Position numbers and translations under genes: made by a program. The notes below the pieces were generated by a model. The model was not told the DNA's origin. It made no database searches and saw nothing but the letters and a program-made list of their open reading frames with translations. Of a DNA stretch of 64,000 nucleotides, positions 24,570 to 38,589 are shown piece by piece. The stretch comes from Protula sp. h YS-2021 (Eukaryota > Annelida > Polychaeta > Sabellida > Serpulidae): positions 86,945,720 through 87,009,719 of the forward strand of contig OX457027.1 in the NCBI GenBank assembly GCA_949752745.1. The letters run 5' to 3'. Numbering within the stretch: position 1 is the stretch's first letter; every line of letters begins with the position of its first letter.

Positions 24570-24595
24570 TTTAACATATGCAAGGATAATAACAC
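24479..24595. repeat. Inverted repeat with (TA)n core
   Basis: Left arm 24479-24511 (GTGTTATTTTCCTTGCATAT, then CTTAAAGGATATA) pairs with right arm 24563-24595 in 31 of 33 positions. The space between is pure TA, itself self-complementary, so the whole 117 bp can fold into one hairpin. It could be a MITE whose centre is a microsatellite. Confidence 0.92.
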
Positions 24596-26520
24596 GAAAA
24601 ATAATATTAGCGATATTGCATTATTACACTATCATGGCACTTTAATGTAAAGAATATATAAAACCATGATCAAACATTAATAGCAAAACAACAACAATAA
24701 TAATAGTCATGATATTGCAACACCCGAAACGTCTGGCGATGTCACGCATCCAAATCCCACAGCCTAACAAGCAGGTCCCTTGGTCGCGAAATTTTGTGCG
24801 AGGTGCGACATCTTTATACCCACTTGTTTTAAAGCGATCACTAATTCTACGGGTGCAACTAAGTTTCGAATATGATTGAGATATTACAAAATGTTTAACA
24901 ACCAAAGAATAACGACTCAGGTGGATTAATATGCCACATGATAAAATTCCAACAAACGCCTTGAAAATCATCCTAGAGAACGTAAACAACTAGATTGTGT
25001 AAAATCAGGGTCGAATCTGTGGTTAAATTGTTGACTAAAAATCTGTTTAGTTTAAACAAAAAAACTTATTTTCAGTCGTTTTTTACTTTGTTTACAGTAT
25101 ATCGTTTGCGAAATAAGCAAAAATTGGCTCAGCAACACTTTGTCAACAATTGATAAGAAATTACACACTTTGCACAGAGACCTGGAGGAGAGGGGAGTCT
25201 AGAGATACATAGATTCTAGAGAATCTATAAGGCCAAGCTTGTTGGAACAATACACAGTGGAAAAATAGATGTGCACTGCTTAATTATTTTGAAATCGTCT
25301 TTGTTCACGCCGTTGTTGGCGGAATGAACAGAAGGTAGAATCTGCAGACATGTAAAACTTTTAATAACAGAATAAAAAGTATCACAAACTGTGGGTGGTA
25401 TTTTCATAGAATCGCAGTGCCATGTTCCGTTACTCTTACGCGACCTGGGCATCGTCACATCGGGGTATTGTTACACAGTTTTGCTGGTTTTTAACTGCAA
25501 TTACGATAGCAGTTTTATCTCCATCCATTCCGAGTCTACTTCAACTGTTGATTGCAATTGTCAATTGCAGTTTGACAGTTCAGTAAATGATTGTAGTTTA
25601 TCAACCACCATAGTCAGTATATAATCGCGAATCATGTTTCTGTATCACACGCAAGCACTCTGTAATCGCACATATCACACACATCAAAGACAATGGCGTA
25701 AACTTTATAATGTTTACTTCTAAAAATAGGTAGGTCTGTATTTCTTTGTAAATATTTGTGCTGAATAAAATAAATATCTTATTTTCTACCTACCTACACA
25801 TCAATTAAAAATTCTTAGATCACATAACTGCTAATATAAATTTCGCTTTTTAAATTACTTTATATTATTCACTACATGCGGTGATATATGAGGTGTTTAA
25901 GAACTTTTATAACTGGTTTTTCGGCTAGTTGGACTGGCTGTTAATGATATTTAATAAGGTTATTAAGTAGGAGAAACTACAAATATTAACTCAGATATTT
26001 TCCTTCATCATTTTCCTGCGTAATGCACAGACACAATTGTTCCAGGATTAAAAATTGCTAGTGCACTTATGCATCTCAAATAATTTAGCATTATACAAAT
26101 ATTTGGTTTTATATTTTATATGGAGGTTTCTTTTTCAGAAAATAGTGTCGCGAGATTGTTTATCTATCATTCTATTTAAAATCTACTCAGCAATTTGTAG
26201 CATATGCTAATGAGTTAGATTTAAAAATCAACATTTAAATCGCATTATATGATACCGCGTGGCTTGTAGCATTATGAAGAGTTCAAGCAATCGGCACTTG
26301 ACCACATAAATCTGAAATCTATATATGTTTTAGCTTTTTCAGCATTTAGAGCTCTCTAGCAAATTTTTTTTCACTGATAAAAGACCACACGAATTATTTG
26401 CTGTTCATTTACAGTCATCTTTTTTCACTTAGTTTTGAAGACTGTTTTGCTGATACGCCAAAATTTTACATACTGCAAATTTTATTTAAGCCTATCAATA
26501 CTTTAGAGAATTGGACAATC
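24596..26520. other. Intergenic, nothing recognised
   Basis: Gap before the large gene. Short open frames only, no domain seen. Regulatory DNA of the large gene may lie here, but nothing specific is visible. Confidence 0.35.
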
Positions 26521-26526
26521 TGTCCA

Positions 26527-26534
26527 TATAAATA
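26527..26534 (+). promoter_or_regulatory. Possible TATA box of the SCO-spondin-like gene
   Basis: TATAAATA about 200 bp upstream of the signal-peptide ATG. Position is plausible, but in AT-rich DNA such a match is weak evidence; no initiator was identified. Confidence 0.25.
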
Positions 26535-26732
26535 ACGCTTTCTGTTTCTCCTTCGGTGCACTGAAGAGTTTAATTTCTCTTCATCCACTACAGCGAAAAC
26601 AAACAAAATTGTTGCATTAAAGGAAATAAATATTAAATACTGATAGAACAACTTAAGTGTAACGTAAACTAAGCAACTAAACTGCCATTTGGCGGTGCGA
26701 TTTCCCACGAGGATCGCTATTATCTTAAAAAC

Positions 26733-26797
26733 ATGATAAACATTTTTGAAATGTTTGCTGCTCTGCTCACCTTCACATTGGCAATACCTGCTGTCAG
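26733..26797 (+). CDS. SSPO: Exon 1: signal peptide
   Basis: ATG at 26733 begins [20 protein letters not shown], a hydrophobic leader ending near a plausible signal-peptidase site. The ATG at 26751 is an alternative start. Donor CAG/GTAAGA is consensus. The exon ends with two bases of a codon, which are completed correctly by the exon at 28977. Intron 1 (26798-28976) holds nothing else I recognise. Confidence 0.72.
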
Positions 26798-29700
26798 GTA
26801 AGACTCGTTCATTTCACTTCTCGGTGTTCAAGATTCCAATTTATATTTTTTGGTATTTTGGTATACCACAAAGCAAACCAAATAATAACTTATGTCCCGA
26901 AAATTGCTTGAAGTTGCTTCAATCATAAGAACTGCCCCAGTTTGTTAATAATTTAGCAATCAAAGAATCAGGCTTTGAAACAAGCCATCACATTTGACAA
27001 AATTGAATGCATTTTCTGGTAATCAAAAACTTCTACCAATTCAAACAGTCAGATTTTGAAGAATAGTGACACATCCTCAGAGCAAAACCTTAACAAAATC
27101 AATCTGAATTTATTGTGTCTAGCAATAATCTAGCAATAATCCCATCAAGCTTAAGAAAATGTTTGTACAGAACAAACTTTCTGAAGACGTAATATACCAA
27201 AACCTATGGGTATTGGTATTTACTAAAAATGCTTGTATTCCACTTAAAAATAATTCGCAATTTTATCACTGTGGTCCAAATTAGTACAATATCAAGACTA
27301 GTGACGCTTTTGTAAGTTTTAAGATTAAAAACTGAGCTTGCAACCGAACGTCTCACCGTTTGACTAAGGTGTTATTTCAGCCCCACTTCCCCTATTCTAC
27401 AAAAGCTCTTTTACAAAATTTACACAAGACCAGATCCCTGTTACAGATCAAAGGCCATGCATAATTTTCTCATCTTTCGTATTTATGTAACAGGATGAGA
27501 CCTTACACACGCAAAATTAATGGGATAAGTAAGAAGGGAAAAGGAAATTTAATAGGAACAAAGAGCCATAACACCAGAAAGTCAGTTTGCTTGAAGTGTT
27601 TAATAGTTATTACTGTACGAAGCAATTACTAACAATTGTAAAATTACTGTTATATTTGAAGTAGAAAATAAAAAGCTATACAGAGAAGTAAGAATAGGAC
27701 ATGCCCCATAACAAAACAGAAAATGTAAATTCTCTACAAAGACCTCATTTTAGAGATACGATCCCCAACCACTCTGCGAAAATGGTTGACCATAGAAAAA
27801 TATAGACGTACACGCCACATGACAAGATCTGTAAGACACTCAAAAACTCTGTTTCTTAATTATGAAATCCTAAACTAGATACTGACCACTTGAAAAAACT
27901 TGTCCAAATGGAACGTAGAACAACCAAGCGCCTGTAACAAATGTGGTATTGCGGTGGAAAAAACACCTGACATGCGCTCATAGACTGCCCTCGCAATGCC
28001 CTCACACGACAGATGCAATTAAATTGTTAGTTCATAGTTTTGACTACTTCTGAAGGAATAGTTATGGCAATGCAGAGCATAAGATTGTTTCGGTAGAGTT
28101 GGCTGTTTTAGAAATATACTATATGATAGAAATTTGCCTAAAGAAATCTTATGACAAAAAGGTCAAATTTCTAGGTCTTTTCTGCAGTACTTTCTGTTAC
28201 TTAAACGCTTGATATGAATGTTAACAGACGGAATATGCGAACGTATTTTGTGCCGTCATTTTTTTTTACATTTTTTTATAAGCAGATACTATATCAGAAT
28301 GTATTATTTTATATGTGTTTTATGCGTAATTCCAAACTTTTGAATAATTAAGTAGCTTTTGCTTGCCTATTATCAAACTTTAAGCGATAACTGCGATGTA
28401 TTGATTAAATATTTTTTATTCTCATCCAACACATTGCTGTTCGTCCTGTGTGCGAATGTGCGAATGAAAGCGTGCGTGAAAGATCTATTGCCTTGTTATC
28501 GTTCTTTAATTATCAATACACCATTTCTGCTGATGGACATAGGTTCTTACCGCTTTGAAAGAATCACTCTTAAAAAGTCACAAGCTTTTATAACAGTCTT
28601 TTTTATCAATTAAAAAAATAATTCACTGTCATAGAAGTGAATACCTATTTCAATTGTCACAAAGGCAAGGTGTCTGTGGGATTACATCTTCCCTGAACAA
28701 CCCAGGCTCTGCATCACATGTACGATTGATTTTTGTTGTTGAAGAGTTGACCCTATTCCCTTTATAATTTTGAATATAAATATAGGCCTTTAAAATAGGG
28801 TTTTAAAATCATTATCAAATACATCTGTTGTTTTAATATAGGGGCCAACATCTATGTCCATTCTCAATACAAGAGTGTTTATATTGATATACAGTTCTAA
28901 ATGTTGAGACTGTGGTCAGCTGACAAGAAGAGCTATTATTTTTAATTATTATCTTGTTCTGTAAAGAAACTTCAAGAAAACCTAACATGCAACGCACTGC
29001 ATTTAGATATACAATTTCTGACAATTTTAGGAGTGCCCATGATTCAGATGACGGACATTTCTGCAGAACAATCGTAACTGAAGAATATCTGGAGAGAACA
29101 TCATGTGGAAACTTTTTTAATTATACAATGCGAGGTTTTGTTTTGGCTAAAGAGGAAAGCAATTTTGGTGGCCTAAGTGATGATACAATTCAGGTAATCT
29201 TTTTTGTGATTTCATGCACAGTATTTGAATTATTCGAAATTTATTCAGAGGTTTGAAAATATCTTTTAACAAACCTCATACTTTTTCTAATACCAATATT
29301 TTCCAAAGGTTTAAAAATATTATTTCTGATTTTAATGCGATATGTTTCTATAACAGCGAGGAAAAAAGTCTCTTCACTGGTTGGTTATGTTGTGATTGAC
29401 TACCCCTCACTGAACACAAATGAGAGTGAGCTAATAATCCATTGACTGAAAAATCGATATACCTTTTAATTTTTCGGCTTTAAAAAGTGAACTACACTTT
29501 CAAAACTGTATAACAATGTAAATATTGATAGTTCAAATATTCAGAAATGAAATTTTCGCCATATGTTTCATACTATAAAAAATAACAATAGTTTATTTCA
29601 TTGTCATGAATTCCTTTGCTGAAAATTGCAGGCTTTTATGGGCGATAATAAATGTTTCTTGAGTCCTAGCAGTGTGGATTTAATAAGCTAAATCACACTT

Positions 29701-32700
29701 TGGCGCTTTCAATAAAAATGCACAAAAATTCTGCGTTTCGAATAAAATAAAAGGGTAAAATGAAAGAAACGATTTCGCCTAAATGTCAATATCTGTTGCA
29801 CCAAAGAGCAGTCTGGTTTTTAACAAACGGTACGAGTATGCTATTTTAAAAATTAATGAAAAGTTTTAACAAATAGCTTCAAGTTTCAACTTCTTTTTGT
29901 TCTGAGTATGGGCTTTTTTTATATTTCTTCCACATTTTTTATCCTGCTCCCTCGCAATCGAAATTCAAAATTGTTAGCCAAATCACACTTTGGGTGTTTC
30001 GAATTAAATGCACAGTAATTTTGAATTTCGACTGCGAGGGAACCGGGTAAAAAATGAAAGAAGTGATAGAAAAATATAGAAGAAATATCGTAAAAACAGC
30101 TCACACTCGGAACATAAAAGAAAGTGAAACTATTTGCTGAAACTTTTAATACATTTTTAAAACAGCATACGGGTTGTTAAAAACTACTGTTTGATGCAAG
30201 AGAAATTTGACATTTAGGCGAAATCTCTCCATCATTTCTTTTATTTTTTTACCCGGTTATTTTTATTCGAAACGAAAAATTTATGCGCATATTAATGGGA
30301 ACGCCCAGAGTGTGATATGGCTTATAAGCCCAATCACACTTTGGGATTTCAAATAAAATGAATTTGGACAGCGAGGGAACCGGGTAAAAAGTGAAAAAAA
30401 TGATAGAAAAGTATGGAAGAAATATCGCTAAAACAGCTTATACTCAGAACACAAAAGAAATTAGAATTTGAAACTATTTGTTAAAACTTGTAATAAATCT
30501 CTCTATCATTTCTGTTATTTTTTACCCGCAGAATTTTTGCACATTTTTATTGGGGACGCCCAAAGTGTGAGTTGGCTTATGAATTCTTTCTCACTGACGT
30601 CACAATTTGTACAGTATATATTTTCCCATATAAAGTTTAAAAGAATTACCGGGTTGGTCTTCTTTACTTGGAGAATTACTGACCAATTTAAATTCGCGCT
30701 TTGGTTGGTTGACGCCAACAAGATTATCGGGTAAAACCGGACCATGGTTAGACTTATAGGCAGATTCGCACTTGAATAGGACTACGTGAGCGTCGGTTTG
30801 GAATTCCGTGATGCAAGTCCCGGTATGGAGATTGAGAATGTTGGTAGAATTGGAAATTTAACGTAGATAGACCGAAAGCTACTTCACTAATTTTCTGTCG
30901 TATATTCTTAGCACTGTATACTTAGCAATTGTAACATAAAATTGAAAGTATTATGTGTCGTTCAAGAAAAAGGTAAAGGTGATCTAGCCACTGCATTCGC
31001 GGAGCTAAAGCAGCTGGAGTGAACCTCAAACCCCCGCTTATCACCCCGCCCGGATTCGAACACGGGGACTTGGGATTACCAGATCAGCGCTCAAACCAAC
31101 TGAGCTAACTGTACCTAATCTTTCGAAATATGTCTTTTGCCGTTGTAATAGTGCACATCAATTTACTTTTCAATTAAGAATAGTAGGATTTGTGTGGAAT
31201 GCGTATGCGATGGTTATTGGAACCTATTTGATACGTTTTGATGCAAGATTCACGAACTTTGAAATGCTCGCATCATTTCAAGCAGCCTGCGCCCAGTGTA
31301 TAAATATTCTAATTTTCCCGGCATGAGTGTAGTTTTCGGGAGCTGACGACGTAACGCTTTTGACGAAACGGCCCGGATTTTAATGACGTAAATGTTGTCC
31401 TGCGTTCATTATGCACCATGATCGACTAATCCAACAGGGAATCCTGGAGGCCGCTGGGGCGTTTGGGAACGGTGTACCTGGTGGAGAACGAGATTGCGTC
31501 TTCCGAAAAACCGTTTCTAATCCGCAGTGGGGATGCTGCGGAGGCTTCACTGGCGAGCAATGCGAGACGCGTATGTAGTTTCAAAGTATCTGTTCAGATC
31601 AACCCATATTCTGTTTAATCTGATATAATATCAGTAGAATAATGCTGTGTTATATCTCCAGGAGTTAAATATAGTAGTGCCTTAGTTGTTCGTTTTTATT
31701 TTAAATTAAAGAAGCAAAAACCAAAAAAAAGAGGGATATAGTTATAAAAAGTTTGATAATTTAATTAAGTACAACCCAACATTTTTTTATTCGTTTTTAT
31801 GAAATTTATGCCTGATTTCTGTATATTGAAGATTTGCACCCCAAAAATGTTCGATATAAACAAGTTAAACTGTAATTACGTAGATGAGTGAGTGGTTTTG
31901 TGCGTTGTTGTTGCAGCTATTTGCGACCCCCCGTGTGAGCACGGTACTTGCATCGTGCCGGGATTGTGCGAATGTCTGCCGGGCTATATCGGTTATTACT
32001 GCGAGGATCTGCTCGGTGGTAAGGGTCAACACATACTTATTTAGTCTTTAATATTTTTCATTAACTGGCTTTGTTATTTTGGCAGCAGACTGTGGGAGGG
32101 TGGAAAGGTGGTGGGGAATTTCTTTCCATTTTGCCAGAAAATGGTTATGAGGTGATGGCATCATTCACTCTTTAGCTTCGTCAATACATGAAACTTGTGT
32201 GGCTTTATGAGAGAGAAAACGAGGGTCGCTGCAGCGCCGTTTTGTTTGAGACTCTTCAGTGCACTCTCATTATACGTATTTTATTCTCGTTTGCTTTATT
32301 TACAAATGAACAACAAAATCAATCATTTGTGAAAATAAATACCTTGATTTTTTCGAAAGATGTCAACACCTACTATAAATATTGCTACATCGGCGACGAC
32401 TGCAAGGGATTGAAGCAGCCGGGAATGCTGAGGTTGGCCACCATTGACGAGTGCTGCTTTAGCGGCGGCGGCAGCTGGGGCGTACATAACCATGCCGACC
32501 AGTGCACTCTGTGTCCCGAAGGTCTCATTCTTCGTGGTGAGGAGGAGACTTTCGAGAATCCCCATGGTGAGTTGTCCTGTTTTTTTGGCTAGTCTAATAT
32601 CTATTTCATAATAAAGCTTGTCATCTGTTATCTGTTTCAAGCTGATTTTAGGGCTATTTCAGAAATGTGTGGCGCAATTCTTGTGATATATTTTGCATTC

Positions 32701-35700
32701 CTGGCCAGGCATTGCAATATGTTGGTTGATCGGTTAGTACCTGTAGCCGTACATGAGAGGACCAATCAGTGATTGCATCCATTGTTTAGTACCTGTAGCC
32801 GCAAATGAGAGGACCAATCAGGGATTGCGTGCATTGTTTAGTACCTGTAGCCGCAAATGAGAGGACCAATAAGGGATTGCGTGCATTGTTTAGTACCTGT
32901 AGCCGTACATGAGAGCACCAATCAGTGATTGCTTGCATTGTTTACAGTCTTACCCGTGGCCTCAGACCTCAACTACTTCACGTGCATGAGCTACGGGCCG
33001 TACTACTACCGCACGTTCGACAACCTCGAGTATCTCTTCGCCGGCTTCTGCTCCTACACGGTCTTCAGTGACGGCTCGAGGACGATCGAGGTGGAGATGG
33101 TCGACTGCCATAGATTTGCAACCTGTAGAAAGGTGAGTCGGTGCATCAGCGGCACCATATAATGAATGTAGGTGGAACATAAATGTTGGAAGCCTGAGTA
33201 AATAAATGCAATCCCGTATAAAGAATTATAGGGTTCTCCAGCTGCCAGCAATATACCCTGGCAAGATTCATGTAAACGTCATAAGCGTGAGTCATTTTGA
33301 CAGCAAGATTTGCCTTTAGCGTTGTACGACAACAGATTGCGTCAAAGTAAGGTAAAAATCAGCTTAGTTTTGCCCGAGTCTCTGTAAGCCTATATGGCCT
33401 GGAATGTAGCGGTTTTACATTTCATGAACGGTTTTCGTATGTACCGTATTCAAATTAAAATGAAAACCGATGAGCCCAGGTCTTTGGAACCGAGAAAAGG
33501 CCTGTGTGTTAACCGGTTGTCACGTTAATCTAGGTTCACTGTAATTCTAAACTCCCAGTACTTAGTTAAGCGACCTGTCAATCATTGCAGAAATTGACGA
33601 TGCGGCTCAGCCCAGTGGTCACTGTGGTTGCCTTTGGTAACGAGACCACGGTCAATGGCGAGGAGGTTTTCGTGGACGGCTTCACGGGTTATGTCAACCG
33701 CGAGCTGGGTATTCGAATCGAGAAAACGGGCGACTACACGTGCCTGACGCAGGGATTGATTAGGGTCAAGTGGGACGGTGTCGCCGCCTGGTTCATTACT
33801 CTCGATCAGGGCACGGAAAATTACGAGCATGTGGAAGGCTTGTGTGGCAACTTCAACAGAATCCCCAGAGGTTGTTTACATTACAAATTGAAATTGATTG
33901 TTTTAATTAAATTGCCTTTCCGTTATTTGCATAATTTCTTATTTGGTTTTAATTTAGTTCCTGTGGAGGGGTTGCGGGATAAGAATGGTCAGCTTCTTTA
34001 ATTGAAAGAAACAATACCCGATGTTTGAGAGCGATAGACGATTTCATGCAATGACCGTTAACAGTCTACTGTTTAAAATAAAATATACCAAGCCAGCAGG
34101 AATTTACATATTTTTCGCTGTTTGGGATTTGCTTAGTCGTGAGAGTTAGTCCGGAATAGACTGACGTAGGTTAAGGACAAGTCAGCCTCTCTGAAAGCCG
34201 AAGAGACTTCGTGATGGGGAGAGCTCGTCATTTCTCGGGAACGACAACTGCGTTGTTTATGGAGTCTGTAACCGATTTCAAAATTTCCCTAATTTGCCGA
34301 CTCCTAACCATAATGAGTGACACTGCCCTCCCCCCTCCTTCCCGTCGCCTCCCCCAGACCCCAACGAGTGTAGCTCTATCCGAGTGAGAACCCCGCCAAA
34401 AACGACTGTTTTGAATCATATAAACGCAAGAATATGATCAGTTTGCCGTGGAGAGTTCAGTCCGTTCCGATATTTGCCGTATTTCAGTTAGAAATAAATT
34501 CCCGATTTCACGAGACCATTCAGAAAATTTTGTTGACGGCTTCAGTCAGCAATCGAATTTTCCGTGACCGAATTGCGAGCATTGGAGATAAATGACCTTG
34601 ACATTGCAGACGACATGAGGCGCAGCTCGGGAGAACTGGTGTCCACGCCGACTGCCTTTGGCAACGCCTGGGTAGCACAAGAAGCACTACAGACCGTGAG
34701 TTCAAGCCATTCCACCTTTCTACCCTATATCTTGTTTTCTGCTGCTATACACCCATTTCCTCCAGTTTATTTTTTTAAGAGAAAAAAAAAATAAAAACCC
34801 AGTTTCCGTATTCACATAAGTTTACTGTACAGTTAACTGATTCCGTTAACTGCTCTGTTTGCAACCAGAATCCGAAAGTAAATTAATAAACTTGCCCCGT
34901 TCAACAAACAAAAATCCACCTGATACTGTTTGCCTGACAGCTAGATCAACCGATTTTCGCTTCTATAAGTACGGGTAACTGCACAGTTAACTTTTGCGAA
35001 AACCGGGGCAGGCGTTTAGAACACTGGCGGTTCGCTATAACATTGAAGAGATTTCAGAAGGCATGGCATGTTTGTTTTTACAAGAAGACGCTGGCAATTC
35101 TTTCCTATCACTCACTGAGTGTGATTTCGGCGATTGGTAACTTGTGAATTTTCTCGCTGATTCTTCAGCGCTTGAATTTTGAATAGCGCTTAACACACTG
35201 TTTTAACTTTAGATAAGCACTGACATTAAAATGGAAAAACTATTCAAAATAAAATTATTGAACACCGATGATGTGATTCGATTACAAGAAAAGAATACAT
35301 TTAACTACAGGCTTAGAATTTTGCATATATTTTATTGAGTCATGGATTAAAACCGCTTTGAGCGATCTTTGAAGAATCCGATTGTCTGTCACAGAGTGTG
35401 CTTTTGTGGCAACAGCTTGTAGAATCAGTGCTTAAACCGTAAGCTCTTTATAAAGCACGAGGCCAACATTGATCCCTTGTTTAAATTAAGGGATTTTACT
35501 TTAAAATGTTCAAATTGATCGTAGTTAAATACGTTTCGATTTAAGTCTTATTTTGAATAAGTTACAAATTTAAGGAGCTGATGGTTGAAACCACAAATGA
35601 TTTCTTATTAATTTTGTCTGTACATTGACAACATCCCAAAGCATCATTGACCGGTGTGTAGTGCTTGGAGTTATCGAGTGCTTTTGCGTGGAACTTCGCA

Positions 35701-38542
35701 CATCCCCCCCCCCCCAACCACCTCAACCCCGCCCCCCCCGCATCCCCCAACCCCCACCCATTTGATTGAATGTGAAAACAAAACAAAAAAAAGTAAACAG
35801 TTAAGTGATAAAATCACTACGCCATGGTACACAGTTGTTTTCCGCGAAGCATGTGACTGCAAAGAGACAGCTGGCTTTGATTCTTAAGTCCACTTCATGT
35901 AACTCACTCAAATTGTTGTGTATGCTTAGACGGGGGCATCGGACATTGACTTCCGGTGTTGGTTCACATGTTTGCAGTGTCCGGATGCAGGAAGCTTCGA
36001 TCGTTTCTGTCCGACAACCGAGCACGAGTCAGCGGCCCGCCGGGCGTGCAGTCTCCTCAATTCCGCGCCTTTCAGCTCCTGCCACAAGTTTGTGAGTATG
36101 CGCGGCGCGCGGCCTGCTGAAGGCAAAATGAATGTAACTGGCGATCAGTTCATTATCTAAATGTCTTGGTAAACTTCAAACAGAAAACGTACTACAGAAT
36201 TCTTGACCAGGAACTTTCGTACTAGCAAACGGGCCTGTAATTTGCTGTCAATAATTTCAGGGGTTCTAAAATCATCCGATTATTTGAATTATTGTTTTTT
36301 TTCTTCATATTTTAAATATTCGTGTAACTTTTCAGATTTCCGTGGGGCACGCCTATTTCCGTTGCGTCACAGATTACTGCGCCGCCACCTCCCAGGCAGA
36401 GCGGAACAACCTGAATGAGACGGAGACACGGCATGACCTTGACGAGGCGCTGTGCGGCACATTATCCGACTACTCACGGCAGTGCGCCTCTGTTCGTCAC
36501 GTGTTCGATTGGCGCACACGTGACTTGTGCCGTGAGTTATTCTCTTGGTCTATTAACCAAATTGTTTCTCTGTATTTTATTTATTTATTTGCTCCATATT
36601 TGCTCTTCATGTTAACACATCAGCTTATAAATGAACTCGATTTGCGTGCTTTTATTTATTGTATATTATGCATTAACTGGGTCCTTTAGGTTGTGCATAT
36701 CTCGCAAGATGTTTGTTTTTCTAATGTTTGTTTGAGTAACAGCATTTTTATCCATTCGAAAAATTGCAAAGCTCGTTCTGCGCTGTATACTGTTTTATGT
36801 TGTAGAGCTTTAGAAATAAAAATCACTTGGCCATTTTTCTCATTAAAATCACATTCTGTTTATTCCAACCCGTTCACTTAATCGACATTTTTCGGTCTAG
36901 TGTGCGTTTTTTTACGAGTTCTTTCTTTTGTTTACAAATGTTTTTGTTGTGGATGCTGCCTGTCCCTCCCCCACACACACAAAAAAAAATAAATAAATAA
37001 ATAAACAAAAACGAGGAGGCGTTGATTTGTTGCTACAGCCAAGTCGTGCCCTGTGGGCTTCATCTACTCGGAGTGCACGCCGAGGTGTCCACACACGTGC
37101 CGGGGCCTGAGCAGCTTGATGCCGCCTGAGTGTGTGGATGAGTGCCACCCTGGCTGTATGTGCGCGCCGGGCACGGTGCTGGAGGGCGATCAGTGCGTGC
37201 TGCCCGAGGAGTGCCCGTGCCACTACCGCCGGGAAACGCACGATCCAGGCTCACGCATTAGGATCGGCTGTAATCAATGGTAAGCGGACAACTGTCGTGT
37301 CTCTCAAAGTGCCAAAAATCTGGATTTATGATCACCAGGTTTTCTTCGGGAATGAGGGGGGGGGGGGGGGGGGGAGGGGGGTTACGTTCTCCGATTGGCC
37401 GAGGGTTTCCTTGTATCCCTACAAGGCATCAATCCCTTAGCTAGAGTACATCTGTCACGATGCTACTAAGAGAAATGATTGATATGTATAGTATTAGTGC
37501 CAAATTCATATAAAAATTATTGCCGTAGTTTTTTAAACTCTAATGGACACTATCAAAGCGAAAACAATGGTACTGTTCTCGGGTAGTCAGTCGAGTTCAA
37601 TGTTTGTCAAAGAAATCACCTTGCATGCTTACTCAGCACCAGAGAAAGTCCACTCATTACCAGACATGCCGCAAAATAGCAGGCTGTGTGCATCTATCAG
37701 GAGGCTTTATAATCCCTGTGTGTACATTACGGGCGGATAAGTAGCCCCAAAACATTCGCTGGGAGCCTCAGTCTGATAAAAAGGAGTGCAGTCCAGAATA
37801 AAGTCACGATGCTGAGTCTCATTTATGTATATATAGATTAGTCCACGTTAGTCCTTTCCGGAATAGACTTACGGAGTTGAAAACGCGTTAGTACGCACAG
37901 GACAAAATATGTCAACCTTCTTATTTGCTTGATATATTCGTATTTGAAGCAATAGCGTGTTAGTTGATCCTCTTGGATAGGGAATCTGTGATAAGCATAT
38001 GTTGTACTTTGGCCTGGATACGTCACTCCTGTTCCGCTTCGCGTACAGCTTTGTCCAAGTATGCCTTTTGATTGCAGCGAGTGCCGGATGGGCCAGTGGG
38101 ATTGTGATAGGGACCTGTGTCCGCAGACCTGCTCTGTGATTGGCTTCCAGCATATTACGACGTTTGACGGTGAACATTACGATCAGCTGGGGCCAGTGTG
38201 TGCATCGGATGGATATACTCTTGTTGAAGTAAGTACCCAGAAGTAGAAATGTACTCTTGTTGAAGTGAGTACCCAGTAGCAGAAATATACTCGTGTTGTA
38301 GTTGGTCCTTTCCAACATGATATACAACCTCTAAAGTACATGCTGATAATGTTCGTTTAGGTCGGGGATTAAGGCCTTGAAGCCAAATCGGGCTGAGCGG
38401 TAAAAGGTTCGGATTGATAGATATGCTTGTATTGATTTACATGTATACATACATCGTACAAAAGAAAGGAAAGAGGGGGTGTGGTAGAGAGAGGGGGAGG
38501 GGTGATAGAGAGAGAGAGATACAAAGAGAGAGAGATATAGAG

Positions 38543-38589
<47 letters not shown>

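Noticed and set aside
30985..31125. Possible tRNA gene
   Set aside because: A and B boxes are present but the anticodon and acceptor stems do not pair; better explained as a SINE.
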